Positions 9,729-19,975 of a stretch of 64,000 nt of DNA are shown here, one piece after another. The first letter of the stretch is position 1, and the number at the start of each line of letters is the position of its first letter. The stretch lies in NCBI RefSeq assembly GCF_033958435.1, contig NC_134137.1, positions 112,044,501 through 112,108,500 on the forward strand, read 5' to 3'. A program made the position numbers and the translations under genes. Below the pieces are notes generated by a model. It was not told the DNA's origin, searched no databases, and saw only the letters and a list, made by a program, of their open reading frames with translations. This stretch comes from Carettochelys insculpta. Lineage: Eukaryota > Chordata > Testudines > Carettochelyidae.

Positions 9729-10074
9729 GGGGTCCATGCCTGCGTCACCCGGAGTCTGTGTGCCTATGGCTCCTTAGACCGCGTGCTGTGTAGGCTGAGT
9801 GTGTCTGGGAGGGGCCCTTCAAGGGAGCGGCTAGCTGTTGCCCTGGAAGCGCTAGTCCGCCCTGTGACCCTGTCTGCAGCTGTGCCTGGCATCCCTATTT
9901 CGATGTGTGCTACTTTGGCGTGTAGATGTTCCCTCACAGCGCCTATTTCGATGTTGAACATCGACGTTGCCAGCCCTGGAGGAGGTGTAGACGTTACTCA
10001 TCAAAATAGACTATTTCGATGTTGCTACAACAAAATAAACTATTTTGATGTAGGCTTCACGTGTAGACGTAACT

Positions 10075-10125
10075 ATAATGAGCCAGCAAAGAAGTGGGAA
10101 TAAATCCTAGTTCATAGTTTAAATT
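10075..10125 (+). repeat. Ancient MIR-like repeat, right part
   Basis: This sequence (AATGAGCCAGCAAAGAAGTG, then GGAATAAATCCTAGTTC) continues the MIR-like repeat interrupted at 5427. With one ATA removed, the two sides align with the usual order of that repeat: the GTCACA core, then a GGCAGAG-like segment, then GATT-AACCC-AGGTC-like. Confidence 0.5.
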
Positions 10126-12412
10126 CAATATCACATATAGAATATAGTAAGGTCTATAACATTCTTTAGTGCATTACTCAACTCCTCAATTCAAGCTCAA
10201 TAACAGAGAGCTATTATTAGAAATATGGAGGACAAAACCTGAGAGACCAAATTAGTAGGCCAGAACTTAAGCTGGTGCAGTGATTTCAGCAGAGTTATGC
10301 CAATTTACAGCGGTTGAGGATAAGGGACTTGATCCAAAGAGCTCTTAAACATGATCTTAATTTTAAGCATGTGAATAATTCCATTGACTTCAACATGACT
10401 ACTGACACTTAATGTTAAAAATATTATTAAGTGCTTTTCAGGCAAAGGTCCCCTGTAAAACATATATTTGATATGGGATAATTTTTGTTTGTTCATTAAG
10501 GTCATAAACTGAATTTAATTTAAACATGTTTCGTTCTTCTTTTCCCTTAATATGTTACAAGAGTATAGTGCTGGAATTGAAAGATTCCCATGAAAAGTAA
10601 TGTAGAGATGAGGATTTAAATACCTCTCCTTTCCAGAGAGGAGGTAGCTCTGACATCACAAATGTAAGCTCTAGATTAGATAAGTAAAGATTGTTCTTTT
10701 ATGTAGAAACACATCCTGGGATATACTTCCCAGCATGATTCAGTGTTAAGTGCACTTGCTGGAGAAGGTAACTTTCATATTAGGAAGTAAGGAGATGCTA
10801 AAAGATGTACATTTTAATGTGCTATAATATTTAAGTATTGAGTTCTAATTTAGAGTAATCCAAAGAATCACAGTTAGAACTAGTTCACTCCAATTTCCTA
10901 TTTTAAGATACATTTTCCAGAACGCTGTTTTGACACTTTATTGTATTTGAAATACCAAATATAATTCTAGGCAAATGCAGTAGTTTTGCCTGTCATTTTT
11001 ATATTACGTTACTAAATTTACTAGTGTATCAATCAGTTTATTTTTGACTTTTGCATTGTAGAAAAAGGTTGCAACTCATTTTGGCTTATTATGGTATGCA
11101 CAAATACAATTTATATAAAGGCTGCAACTGATTTTTATTGTTCATTTCTTCTGCAGAAATCACTTCGCATTTTCGTCATCTGAAGAAACTTATAATAAAA
11201 TGAGTAAAACAGGAAAAGCAAGTCACCTAGCCCACAGAGAACCAAACACTTCAGCACTTATTTTTTAGGGGTTAGTTAACCTCACTGGATTTATATAGCT
11301 GCCAAAGTCTAACCTCCATTACTGGTGATCAGAGTTAAAATTTATTTCTATAACATGTGGGACTGATCATTTCAAAAAGAAAGAGAGAGAAACAAAAAAG
11401 ACACATAACTTGCTCTGATTATGTACATATTTTCCTAAACTCTTAGACTAGTACTAACTATAGTCTGGGTGATCTGAAAAAGAAATAAATATTCAAGTTA
11501 CCAGAAACATGCATATGCTTTTAGACAGCAATGGTGATCTAACAATTCCCAAGTTCTACAGTCATTATCAACTGAATCAGGAAGAGTAACCATTTCAGTC
11601 TGGATAGTTTTCAAATATGAGACTACATGTGCAATTAGGTTTTGGTGAAAAAGTCAAAAATTAAATTTTGAAGGTTCAGCAAACAGGGTTTACATCATAG
11701 TTCGAAAACAAGGCTTATAAATATGTTTAGTGCGAGTGTAATGTCAATATTTGAGGTCTAATCCAATTCTCTATTGAAGTGAATGGCTAAGGGATCAGGA
11801 ACTAAATCCAAAAAGGAGAGGGTATATTCTACTTCATTAGCTTTTTTAGGAGATTCACTCTACAATCTCTTTTTCACTTACATAAAAACAATCTTCATTC
11901 TGCAATATCTTCAACTTCAAAAATCACAAGCAAACCAAGTAATTACATAAAATAGTCATATCTGCAACACTGCAAATGGTATGGACAACTGCATACTTTT
12001 ATAATCCAATGTGCATATTTTCTAGCATCCATTTAGGTGCCTATAATATGTGTCAGCATGTATCCTCTTGTAACCAAGCAGCTAAACATTAGTATTATTA
12101 TTAATATGATAATAATACTCATATTATTGTTTGTTTTTGGTATTACTATTAAAGGAAAATGCATTGTTTGATCTTAAAGTTTACATCTGCAGAACCATTA
12201 CGTTTACAGAAAGTCGCATACTAAGGACCAGATATTCCCATTAGCTACTCCTACACAACATTACTGGCTGGGATAGGACTTTGGCTTTGAAACATAATTT
12301 TTCTCTGAGTCCCTGTCTATATGTAATACATACATTTTCAGTAGGATACTGTTGTTTTCAAAATTTACAGTGGACAACTCTGTCTCTTATGAGTTACCAT
12401 CATACTTGACTT
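10126..12412. other. AT-rich region, mostly unrecognised
   Basis: No confirmed gene. A diverged, widely dispersed old repeat motif (GCCAATTTACAGCGG and CCATTGACTTCAACATG) lies at about 10275-10400. A terminal-exon-like block at 11156-11268 is listed separately. Confidence 0.4.
11156..11268 (+). other. Possible terminal exon of unknown gene
   Basis: A strong acceptor (pyrimidine tract ending TTTCTTCTGCAG) is followed by 37 open codons in one frame (it includes SSSEETYNKMSKTGKASHLA) and then a TAG. AATAAA occurs near 11483. I do not recognise the peptide. Acceptor-like sites are common by chance, so this is a weak call. Confidence 0.15.
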
Positions 12413-12535
12413 GGGGTAGCTATGTTAGTCTGTAGCTTCACAAATAACAAGCAGTCCTCTTACTTTAAAGACTAGGAAAATTATTTATTAGATAATGGGC
12501 AAGACACACTTTCGGAGATTTATTCATCATATCTG
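12413..12535 (-). repeat. Penelope-type 3' tail fragment
   Basis: On + it reads GTAGCTATGTTAGTCTGTAG, then CTTTAAAGACTAG, then TTATTAGATAATGGGC. This is the reverse complement of the tail found at the 3' end of the Penelope-like element near 53990-54060. It is a diverged fragment with no coding part. Confidence 0.55.
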
Positions 12536-13225
12536 ACTTCCTTTTGATTTTCTTTGTATTGACTTCTGATTTTATGAACTCCCAATTATCTCAAATAAAT
12601 CAGTATCACCAAAAATGTTTGGTTAAATAGGCTAGTTGGAGATTTACAAATGAAATGTCAGAGAATGCAATAAGAGAAGATTTTCATTGTTAGTTATAAT
12701 TTTATGAGTATAACTCAATATATGCAATATGAACAAAAGAGAAGCCAATAGTACTCTAAGATCTACAGCGTTGCATTTCCTGTGTTCTGATTTATTTTCT
12801 TCATGTTTGTAACTGGTGTGTATGTATATGTTGGGCATGGCGATGGGTTTGGTACTTAGTGCTCCGGGACTCAACATACACTCTCCATAACCCCGAAAAT
12901 ATCAGTGTTCTCCCTATAGATATATTTAAATGGCAACTGAAAAACAATAACAGCACTATCCAGTTCCTAGAGAAGCTGCTGTGCTCTTGACAACAAAATT
13001 GCCATTGTCCAGATTGAAATGCTGGCTCCACTGAACTCCATGGGAGTTTTACCATTGACTCTAGTGCAATGATTAATATACCCTAACTATTCACAAATCA
13101 TGAGTCAAGCCACAAAATTCATGAGATTGCCTTGAAAGCCATGAGATTTTTAAAAAGGGATTCTTTTATGTTCCTTTTGATTGAGAGTATCAGGAAACAG
13201 TCGCATTTTCAAGCTTTTCTCCTTC
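12536..13225. other. No recognised feature
   Basis: AT-rich. Nothing I can assign. Confidence 0.4.
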
Positions 13226-14445
13226 AGGTTTACATAGGTGGGATTATGTTTTCCACCGTGCATTACTTTTTATTTATCATCATTGAATATAATCTGCCAC
13301 TTTGGTTCTCAGTCACCCAGTTCTGTGTGATCCCTTTGTAATTCTTTGTGATCTGGACTTAACTTTATTGAGTAATTATGGGTCATCTGGAAACTTTGCC
13401 ACTTCACTGTTTACCCCATATCCTTTATGAACATTTAAAACAGCACTGGATGCCATACAAATTCATGGGGACATCACCAATCTCAATTTTGAAAACTAAG
13501 CATTTATTCCTACCCTTTGTTTTTCTTTAACCATTTACTGATCCATGAGAGGACCTCCCCACCTACCACATGACACCATAATTTGCTTATGAGCTTTTGG
13601 TGATGGCCTTATCAAATATTTACTAAAAGTTCAAGTACACTGTTACTACTGGATCCCCCTGGTTCACATGTCCATTGACCTGCTCAAATAATTCTAATAG
13701 ACTGCTGAGCTATTCCTTACCTGTACAAAAGTCATGTTGACTCTTCAAACAAAAATGTGTTCCTCTATGGCCGTGTTTATACTATCCCCAAACTTTGAAA
13801 TGGCCATACAAATGGCCATTTCAAAGTTTACTAATGAAGCACTGAAATACATATTCAGAGCCTCATTAGCATGCAGGCGCCTACAGCACTTCAAAATTGA
13901 CGCGACTCGCCACCGCGCGGCTTGTTCAGACGGGGCTCCTTTTTGAAATGACCCTCCCTACTTCGAAGTCCCCTTATTCCTATGAGCAGATGGGAATAAG
14001 GGGACTTCGAAGTAGGTGGAGTCCTTTTGAAAAGGAGCCCCGTCTGGACAACCCGTGCGGCAGCGAGCCGCTTCAATTTCGAAGTGCTGCGGCCGCCCAC
14101 ATGCTAATGAGGCGCTGAATATGTATTTCAGCGCTTCATTAGTAAACTTTGAAATGGCTATTTGCATGGCCATTTCGAAGTTTGGGGCTAGTGTAGACAT
14201 AGCCTATGTGTCTGATAAATTTATTCTTTAATATAGTTACAACAAATTTTTGTGGTACTGAATAGAATATAATTTTCAGGATTGCATCTGCAACCACTTT
14301 AAAAATTGTTCTCATATGAGCTATCCAGTTCACTGGTAAAGAAGTTGGTTTAAGCGACAGGTTAACGCAGTTAATTGTTCTGCAATTTCACATTTGAGTT
14401 CCTTCAGAACTCTTGGGTGACAACCATCTTGTTCAGATGACTAAT
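13226..14445 (-). repeat. CR1-type LINE fragment, split by a MITE
   Basis: Read on minus, 14440-14205 gives the segment before the RT domain (CAAGAGTTCTGAAGGAACTC, then ATTTATCAGACACATA). After the MITE it resumes with GAGTCAACATGA and runs through the RT core region to about 13226 (TGGCAGATTATATTCAATG, then AAGTAATGCACGGTGGAAAA). Removing the MITE and one TAT restores a continuous LINE. Stops and indels make it non-coding. Confidence 0.8.
13769..14204. mobile_element. Palindromic Harbinger-type MITE, copy 2
   Basis: Ends are GGCCGTGTTTATAC and GTGTAGACATAGCC, flanked by a perfect TAT duplication. It is a 436-bp near-complete palindrome with the central CCCCTTATTCC pair. It is inserted in a CR1 on the minus strand, which gives an independent check of both boundaries. 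Confidence 0.93.
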
Positions 14446-15149
14446 CATATATGGCCCCCTTTTCATCTCAAGCGACAGTGGTTAGCAGCAGTGGTAAGGA
14501 TCTATGGGCACCGTTTGAGTCTGCAGCTTCTCTTGTGGCTTATCTGTACACTGTTGTGTTTGCGCGGTCGGTTGTAATAACCGCATGTCAGTCTATTTCC
14601 AAATTCTTGAGTCTGAGAGTTTTTCCTCCTAAGACAAAGTTCTTTTGCATGGTTTGCACATATACTATTGAAGGATGATGTGCCCTGCTGTAGCAATCAT
14701 AGCCAGGTATTTCAATCTGATAATGTAGGTTCACAGGATTTTGTATTGACGTTAAATTTTTTCATGGCATTTTTGCATGTATCCTTCAGTCTTATCTTTG
14801 GTTTTCCTCTTGTTCTCAATCCACATGACAGGTCACTGAAGAGGATTTCTTTGGGAAGACATTTGTCACCTATTCTTCTCTCATGACCAAGACATCATAG
14901 TCTTTTGCTGTTGAGGACCGATATGCGACTGGGTATGCCAGATCTTGACAGGACATCTACATTTGAAACCTTATGTTGCCAGTTGATATTCATAATTTGG
15001 CAGAGGCAGCAAAGATTGAAGCTGTTCAGTTTTTTCTCCTCGTTCAAGCAGGTGGTCCATGCCTCAGAACAGTACAGCAGGATACTCTATACACATGCCT
15101 GGTAGATTAGTATCTTTGTTTTCACAGTCAGCTTAGGATTGTTCCATGC

Positions 15150-15686
15150 TCATTTCATAAGTCTGCCAAAAGCCACAGATGCCTTCCCGATTCTGCTGTT
15201 CAGTTCTTTGTCCATGGACAGGTTTGTGGTGACAGTAGATCCAAGGTAACAGAACTGTTCAACCACATCTAGTGGACTGTTATTCAGAATGGCATTGGGT
15301 CGCTGAAGTATACCTTGAGTGAATACAACAGTTTTGTTCATGCTTATGTCAAGGGAAAACAGGTTGTAGGCTCTGGATAGAGAATCCATCAGTGACTGTA
15401 GCATGTCTTCATTATGAGTGATGAGAAATACATCATCTGGAAAGACGAGTTCCCTAATGAGGACTTTCTTGACCTTAGTTTTGACCTTGAGTCTTGCCAG
15501 GTTGTAGAGTGAGCCATAAAATCTAGTGTGGAGAAATACATAGCTGCATGAGTTTTGAAATGCACAATTTAGTAGAACTGAGAATATGCCAAGGAGGGTA
15601 GGGGCAAGAACACACTCTTGTTTGACTCTGCTGTTCATTGCAAACGATTCCAATGCAGATCCATCATATTGCACTGTTGCTTTCAT
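15150..15686 (-). pseudogene. LINE reverse transcriptase fragment
   Basis: A 178-codon open piece of the RT thumb and palm region with recognisable motifs VKQECVLAPTLLGIF, FPDDVFLI and YLGSTV. It is part of the LINE spanning 14450-18335. The active-site motif reads PDD where ADD is usual. It is isolated between stops. Confidence 0.75.
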
Positions 15687-16407
15687 ATTTCATGAGAGGA
15701 TGTTATGAGCTTGAGTGGGGTTGGTGGGCAGCCAATTATGGTTAATACTCTATATAGTTCTGATCTACTAGCTGTGTCAAATGCCTTTGTCAAGTCCGCA
15801 AAAGCTATGAATAACAGTTTTTCTTATTCTCTGCATTTTTCCTGTAGTTGTCAAAGTGATAAAATCATGTCCATTGTTCACCTGCCAGCCCTGGAGTCAC
15901 TTTGTGCTTCTGGATAGACTCAATCTGCAAGTTTTTGCAGGTGTTTGAGAATGACATGGGCAAATGCTGTGATGTTCAGTAACGAGATGCCTCTGTAGTT
16001 GTTGCAGTCACCCTTGTTGCCTTTGTTTTCACAGACAGTGATGATGTTGGCATCCTTTGTGTCATGTAGACATCACCTGCTTTCCAACATTGTAGGAGTA
16101 AATCATAGAGGAAGGGGAAGAGCACAGCTTTGTTTGCCTTCAGGACTTCCGCTGAAATTCTATAGTTTCCTGGTGCTTTTCCATTGGAGAAAGTACCAAG
16201 AGCTTGAGAAAGTTCCTCCTCCATAGGCTCTGCATCTAGCTCAGGCATTTTTGGAAGAGTTGGGCTAAGGTAGTCAAGTTCAGGTTGTACTGCATCTCAT
16301 GGGAAAAAAAGACTTGAGTAGTGTTCCACCCAACTGGACATTTGCACCTTTTTCTCTGTGATCACCTGTCCATTTAGATGCTTCAGTGGGGCGACTTTGG
16401 TAATGTT

Positions 16408-17800
16408 AGAACATAGGTCAGCATGGTTTCTGCAGAGGGAAGTCGTGTCTGTCTAATCTATTAGAATTCTTTGAAGGGGTTAATACACATGCGGACAAGG
16501 GGCACCCAGTGGACATAATATACCTAGATTTCCAGAAAGCCTTTGACACGGTCCCACACCAAAGGCTTTTATGTAAATTAGGTGGTCATGGGATAGGAGG
16601 AAAGGTCCTTTCATGGATCGGGAATTGGTTAAAAGACAGAAAACAAAGGGTTGGAATAAATGGTAAATTTTCACAATGGAGGGGGGTAACTAGTGGTGTT
16701 CCCCAGGGCTCAGTCCTGGGACCGATCCTGTTCAATTTGTTCATCAATGATCTAGAAAATGAGGTAAGCAGTGAGGTGGCAAAGTTTGCAGATGACACCA
16801 AGTTGTTCAGGACAGTCAAAAGCAAAAGGGATTGTGAAGAACTACAAAAAGATCTCAGCAAACTGAGTGATTGGGCAGCAAAATGGCAAATGAAATTTAA
16901 TGTGGGTAAGTGTAAGGTAATGCATGTTGGAAAAAATAACCCAAATTACACGTACTGCATGATGGGGTCAAATTTAGCTACGACAGATCAGGAAAGGGAT
17001 CTTGGAGTTATAGTGGATAGTTCTCTGAAGACATCCACGCAGTGTGCAGCGGCAGTTAGTAAGGCAAATAGGATGTTAGGAATTATTAAAAAAGGGATCG
17101 ATAATAAGACAAAAGATATCATACTTCCCCTATATAAAACTATGGTACGTCCACATCTCGAGTACTGCGTGCAGATGTGGTCTCCTCACCTCAAAAAAGA
17201 TATATTGGCATTAGAAAAGGTTCAGAAAAGGGCGACTAAGATGATTAGGGGCTTGGAAAGAGTCCCATATGGGGAGAGGCTAGAGAGACTGGGACTTTTC
17301 AGTTTGGAAAAAAGGCGATTGAGGGGCGATATGATAGAGGTATATAAAATCATGAATGGTGTGGAGAAAGTGAATATAGAAACATTATTTACCTTTTCCC
17401 ATAATACAAGAACTAGGGGACACCAAATGAAATTGATGGGTAGTAGGTTCAAAACTAATAAAAGGAAATTTTTCTTCACACAGCGCACAGTCAACCTGTG
17501 GAACTCCTTGCCCGAGGAGGCTGTGAAGGCCAGGACTCTATTAGGGTTTAAAAAAGAGCTTGATACATTTTTGCAGGTTAGGTCCATAAATGGCTATTAG
17601 CCAGGGATAAAGTATGGTGCCCTAGCCTTCATAACAAGGGCAGGAGATGGATGGCAGGAGATAAATCACTTGATCATTGTCTTCTGTTCTCCTTCTCTGG
17701 GGCACCTGGCATTGGCCACCGTCGGCAGATGGGATGCTGGGCTTGATGGACCTTTGGTCTGACCCAGTATGGCCATTCTTATGTTCTTATGTTCTTATGT
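16408..17800 (+). mobile_element. CR1/L2-type LINE, 5'-truncated, nested
   Basis: It starts within the RT region and runs to a clear 3' end: GGACCTTTGGTCTGACCCAG, then CCATTC, then the tandem octamer tail (CTTATGTT)n at 17778-17800. It lies inside the older minus-strand LINE, whose sequence continues on both sides. The copy is little decayed compared with the other LINEs here. Confidence 0.85.
16410..17600 (+). CDS. CR1/L2-type reverse transcriptase, 5'-truncated
   Basis: A continuous open frame of about 396 codons (open from 16410, no own start codon) encodes the RT core. Motifs in order: [35 protein letters not shown] (first catalytic Asp), [29 protein letters not shown] (catalytic DD), [23 protein letters not shown], and the C-terminal part [14 protein letters not shown] and [18 protein letters not shown] to the stop at 17598-17600. 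The endonuclease is missing, so the copy is not autonomous, but the RT part has no stop or frameshift. Confidence 0.85.
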   Translation, partial: NIGQHGFCRGKSCLSNLLEFFEGVNTHADKGHPVDIIYLDFQKAFDTVPHQRLLCKLGGHGIGGKVLSWIGNWLKDRKQRVGINGKFSQWRGVTSGVPQGSVLGPILFNLFINDLENEVSSEVAKFADDTKLFRTVKSKRDCEELQKDLSKLSDWAAKWQMKFNVGKCKVMHVGKNNPNYTYCMMGSNLATTDQERDLGVIVDSSLKTSTQCAAAVSKANRMLGIIKKGIDNKTKDIILPLYKTMVRPHLEYCVQMWSPHLKKDILALEKVQKRATKMIRGLERVPYGERLERLGLFSLEKRRLRGDMIEVYKIMNGVEKVNIETLFTFSHNTRTRGHQMKLMGSRFKTNKRKFFFTQRTVNLWNSLPEEAVKARTLLGFKKELDTFLQVRSINGY

Positions 17801-18320
17801 AATACTTGTTCTCTCACCACCTGGATTCTCTGTGAAGAACACATCTTGAGTGTTGAAGATGATCTCTTGTGCTTTGAGATGGATTCTTTATGTTATTCAG
17901 AAACACCTTGTGTTTTTCTTCAAAAACAGGCCTAAGAATGTCAGCATTTTCATCAATCCAGTCTTTGTTAGAGAACTTACATGTTCCAAAGGCAGATTTG
18001 GCATGTTCGTATTTTGCATCTCTCAGCATGGACCATTTTTAATCAATGGGTTGTTGGTCAGGTTTGTGTTCCATTTTGCGAGTGAGATCATCTGTGAAGA
18101 CAGATCATTTCAGTGCATCTCTGGTATTGAGGGTATTGATTTGTGGCTTATTGCATTCCTTTGTCATGCAGAATTTCTTTGGGATGATTTTCACTCTGCT
18201 GCTGATCAAGGAATGATCAGTGTCACAATCTGCTCTGTGATATGTGCATGTAATTTTTATGGCATTGAGATGTTTCCTGAATACCAGTACAAGGTCAAGC
18301 TCACTACGCCCACCCGTCAT

Positions 18321-18503
18321 CATGCTCGGGGGTCTGTGCTGCCTGTCTGGTGCCTGTGGGCTGCTGGCGCTGCTGCTGCTGGCGCTGCCCTTGTTAGGGG
18401 CTCATGGAAGACCATATAGGCAAGAAGAAATAACACTTGACATATGGCAGGGAGGATTGGGCCAGCTCAATCCTCCCGACCACCGCCTAGTCCCCTGTCA
18501 CTG
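18321..18503 (+). other. Short ORF with signal-peptide-like start
   Basis: From the ATG at 18321 the frame gives MLGGLCCLSGACGLLALLLL, a hydrophobic N-terminus ending near ALPLLGAHGRPYR, then 30 more residues and a stop. I know no family match. It sits at the join between LINE sequence and GC-rich repeats, so coincidence is likely. Confidence 0.2.
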
Positions 18504-19225
18504 AGCTTCCCTCCCTGCCCACAGCCCCCAACACCCGTGGCATGGCCTACTCCCAACACCCCCCTGCCTGCAGCGTTCCCCTGCACCCCCTGTCCCTGTC
18601 CAGCCCAGCCCACTCCCAACACCCCTCTGGTCACAGCCACATCCCCTCACTCCCTGACCCAGACTGGCTTGCTCCCAACACCCCCCACCAGCAGTGCCCC
18701 CTGCACCCCATAACCCGGCTCGCTCACAACACCCAGCTGGCCCAGTCCCCTAATCCATCCCCAGATAAATTAAGGACTTACCACTGGTGCAGCCTGGAGG
18801 AGCCACCACCTCCTCCACCAGAGCTGCCAGTACCTCCAGCTGCACACAGCTAAGCTGCCACATGGTGGGGCAGCTGCTGCTGCGTGATGCGAAGCAGCTG
18901 CAGCTTCATGTCAGGGCTCCTGCAGCCCTACAGTCAGGTGTTTCCAGGCATGCTCCACAGCTCCCCCCACACTCTCTGGTTTAGCCTGGCTGGTTCCCAA
19001 CACCCCCCTAGCCCACAACTCCCCCTGCACCCTCCGGCCCAGCCCACTCTTCATGCCAACCCCGGCCCTGTACCCGAATGCCCCCGACTTGCCGCTCTTT
19101 GCACTCGCACCCCCACAAGTAAGTTAAGGACTTATGGCTGGTGCAGCCCAGAGGAGCTGCCGGAACCTCCAGTTGTGCAAAGAAATGCAGCTCCCGCTAT
19201 GTGGCAGGGCAGCTACGGCCGCATG
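18340..19225. repeat. GC-rich tandem-like units of 340-420 bp
   Basis: Three loosely repeated units can be seen by recurring blocks: a CATATGGCAGGGAGG-type block at 18439, 18858 and 19196, and TTAAGGACTTA plus a TGGTGCAGCC-type block at 18770 and 19124. Units are C-rich (CCCAACACCCC repeats). The position is next to the 5' truncation point of the LINE. Long open frames on + are composition artefacts. Function unknown. Confidence 0.5.
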
Positions 19226-19840
19226 CTGCCATCGCTGATCACTGTTTAATTTATCAATTTGTTCTAAAATATCGTGTGTTGTCATCTCAGTCTGGGATAG
19301 TTATTCTGATTCTCAAAGGAAAGGAGAAAAAATTGTTGTACTTAACCTCTGAGGACAGGACAATGGACTTAAATTTCCACAAGGACAGTGTCATGGTGGT
19401 TAACCACTGAAATAAATTGCAGAGGGAGACCCTGGAATTTCCATTGATGGAGATTTTTATGAGTAGGTGTGACACTGAGCCTGAGAGGATTAAGCAATTT
19501 TCAGGCTAAATGACCCAAATTCTACTCCTAAAGATATGTAAATGGCAATTAGGGCTACTTCTGTTAGATAGCTAGCTAAGCCATGGTGGATAGACTACAG
19601 CTTTAAAATATAGACTTGTGTTCTTAAAGAATTGTAAAAAGATTGTAATTGTAATAGTCCATTTTTACCTATTTCTTCATAGAAGTTAACAATATAATGA
19701 GCCAGTTCCTGTCTGTCAGTATGCTCTATTGATTCAAAAATTAAAAGGTAATATTAACATTTAGATGAACCGCAAATTTGCTAGTATCACTGTCTACATT
19801 TCTCTATGAAGTATGTAATAAACTACCTGTATATGGTCTC
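19226..19840. other. No recognised feature
   Basis: AT-rich. No gene or repeat assigned. Confidence 0.4.
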
Positions 19841-19975
19841 AGAGAGGTAGCTGTTTTAGTTTGTATCTTCACAAAACAGAGCAAGCAGTCTTGTAGCACC
19901 TTAAAGAGTAACAATGTTATTTATTAGGCAATGAGCTTCATGGGAAAGACCCACTTCTTCTGATTCTGGACCAGA
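19841..19975 (-). repeat. Penelope-type 3' tail fragment
   Basis: On + it reads AGAGAGGTAGCTG, TAGTTTGTATCTTCAC, TTTATTAGGCAATGAGCT and GACCCACTTCTTCTGA, the complement of the Penelope 3' tail. On minus it has CAGAAGAAGTGGGTC followed by a partial CCCAT and GAAG, a degenerate version of the hammerhead-like core described at 53969. Confidence 0.6.

Larger units (their letters stand above)
8339..9737 (-). pseudogene. HARBI1-like DDE transposase, two frameshifts
   Basis: This is the transposase of the element. Exon 1 (9737-9242) starts MDP plus a polyglutamine run, then shifts frame in a nine-G run at 9547-9555 and continues as DWWERLVLEEWDDDRWLRNF, RMSWQTFMELCQWL and a helix-turn-helix-like part (YRSVGRQFGVGKATVG). 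Exon 2 (9098-8339) has the catalytic triad: D in GALDGTHIP (8982-8984), D in GSTHDARVF (8832-8834) and E in VVERSFGRLKGRW (8610-8612). A second slip in a six-C run at 8482-8487 moves the C-terminus (GEAFFQGWAVEAG to FDDEATG) into another frame. The donor GAG|GTAAGA is good, but the acceptor reads CTGCAA instead of CAG. Catalytic residues are intact. Inactive as written. Confidence 0.88.
5428..10074. mobile_element. Complete PIF/Harbinger DNA transposon
   Basis: This is a 4647-bp element bounded by an ATA duplication (5425-5427 and 10075-10077). The left terminus reads AGCCATGTCTACACGTG and the right terminus is its near-complement CACGTGTAGACGTAACT. It carries the two genes typical of the superfamily in convergent order: a Myb/SANT-like DNA-binding protein (+, 5972-7961) and a DDE transposase (-, 8339-9737). 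They share a short 3' region that contains AATAAA-type signals on minus near 8080-8115. Subterminal regions carry CTACTTTGAAGTAG and CTACTTCGATGTT-type inverted motifs. The element is much more GC-rich than its flanks. It looks recent, but both genes are interrupted. Confidence 0.92.
14450..18335 (-). repeat. APE-type LINE, split by a CR1/L2-type LINE
   Basis: On minus, in order: end of the endonuclease and linker at 18323-17810 (ADCDTDHSLISSRVKI, then CKFSNKDWIDENADIL); the start of the RT region at about 16390-15976 (EEELSQALGTFSNGKAPG); RT core and thumb at 15686-15150 (RVKQECVLAPTLLGIF, ELVFPDDVFLITH, QFCYLGSTVTTNLSMDKELN); and a C-terminal part down to about 14450. The frame has many stops and a catalytic-box change (FPDD for FADD). 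It is a dead, 5'-truncated copy. The clade (RTE-like or a relative) is not resolved. Confidence 0.75.

Noticed and set aside
18444..19249. Proline-rich frames on +
   Set aside because: Composition artefact of C-rich tandem units.
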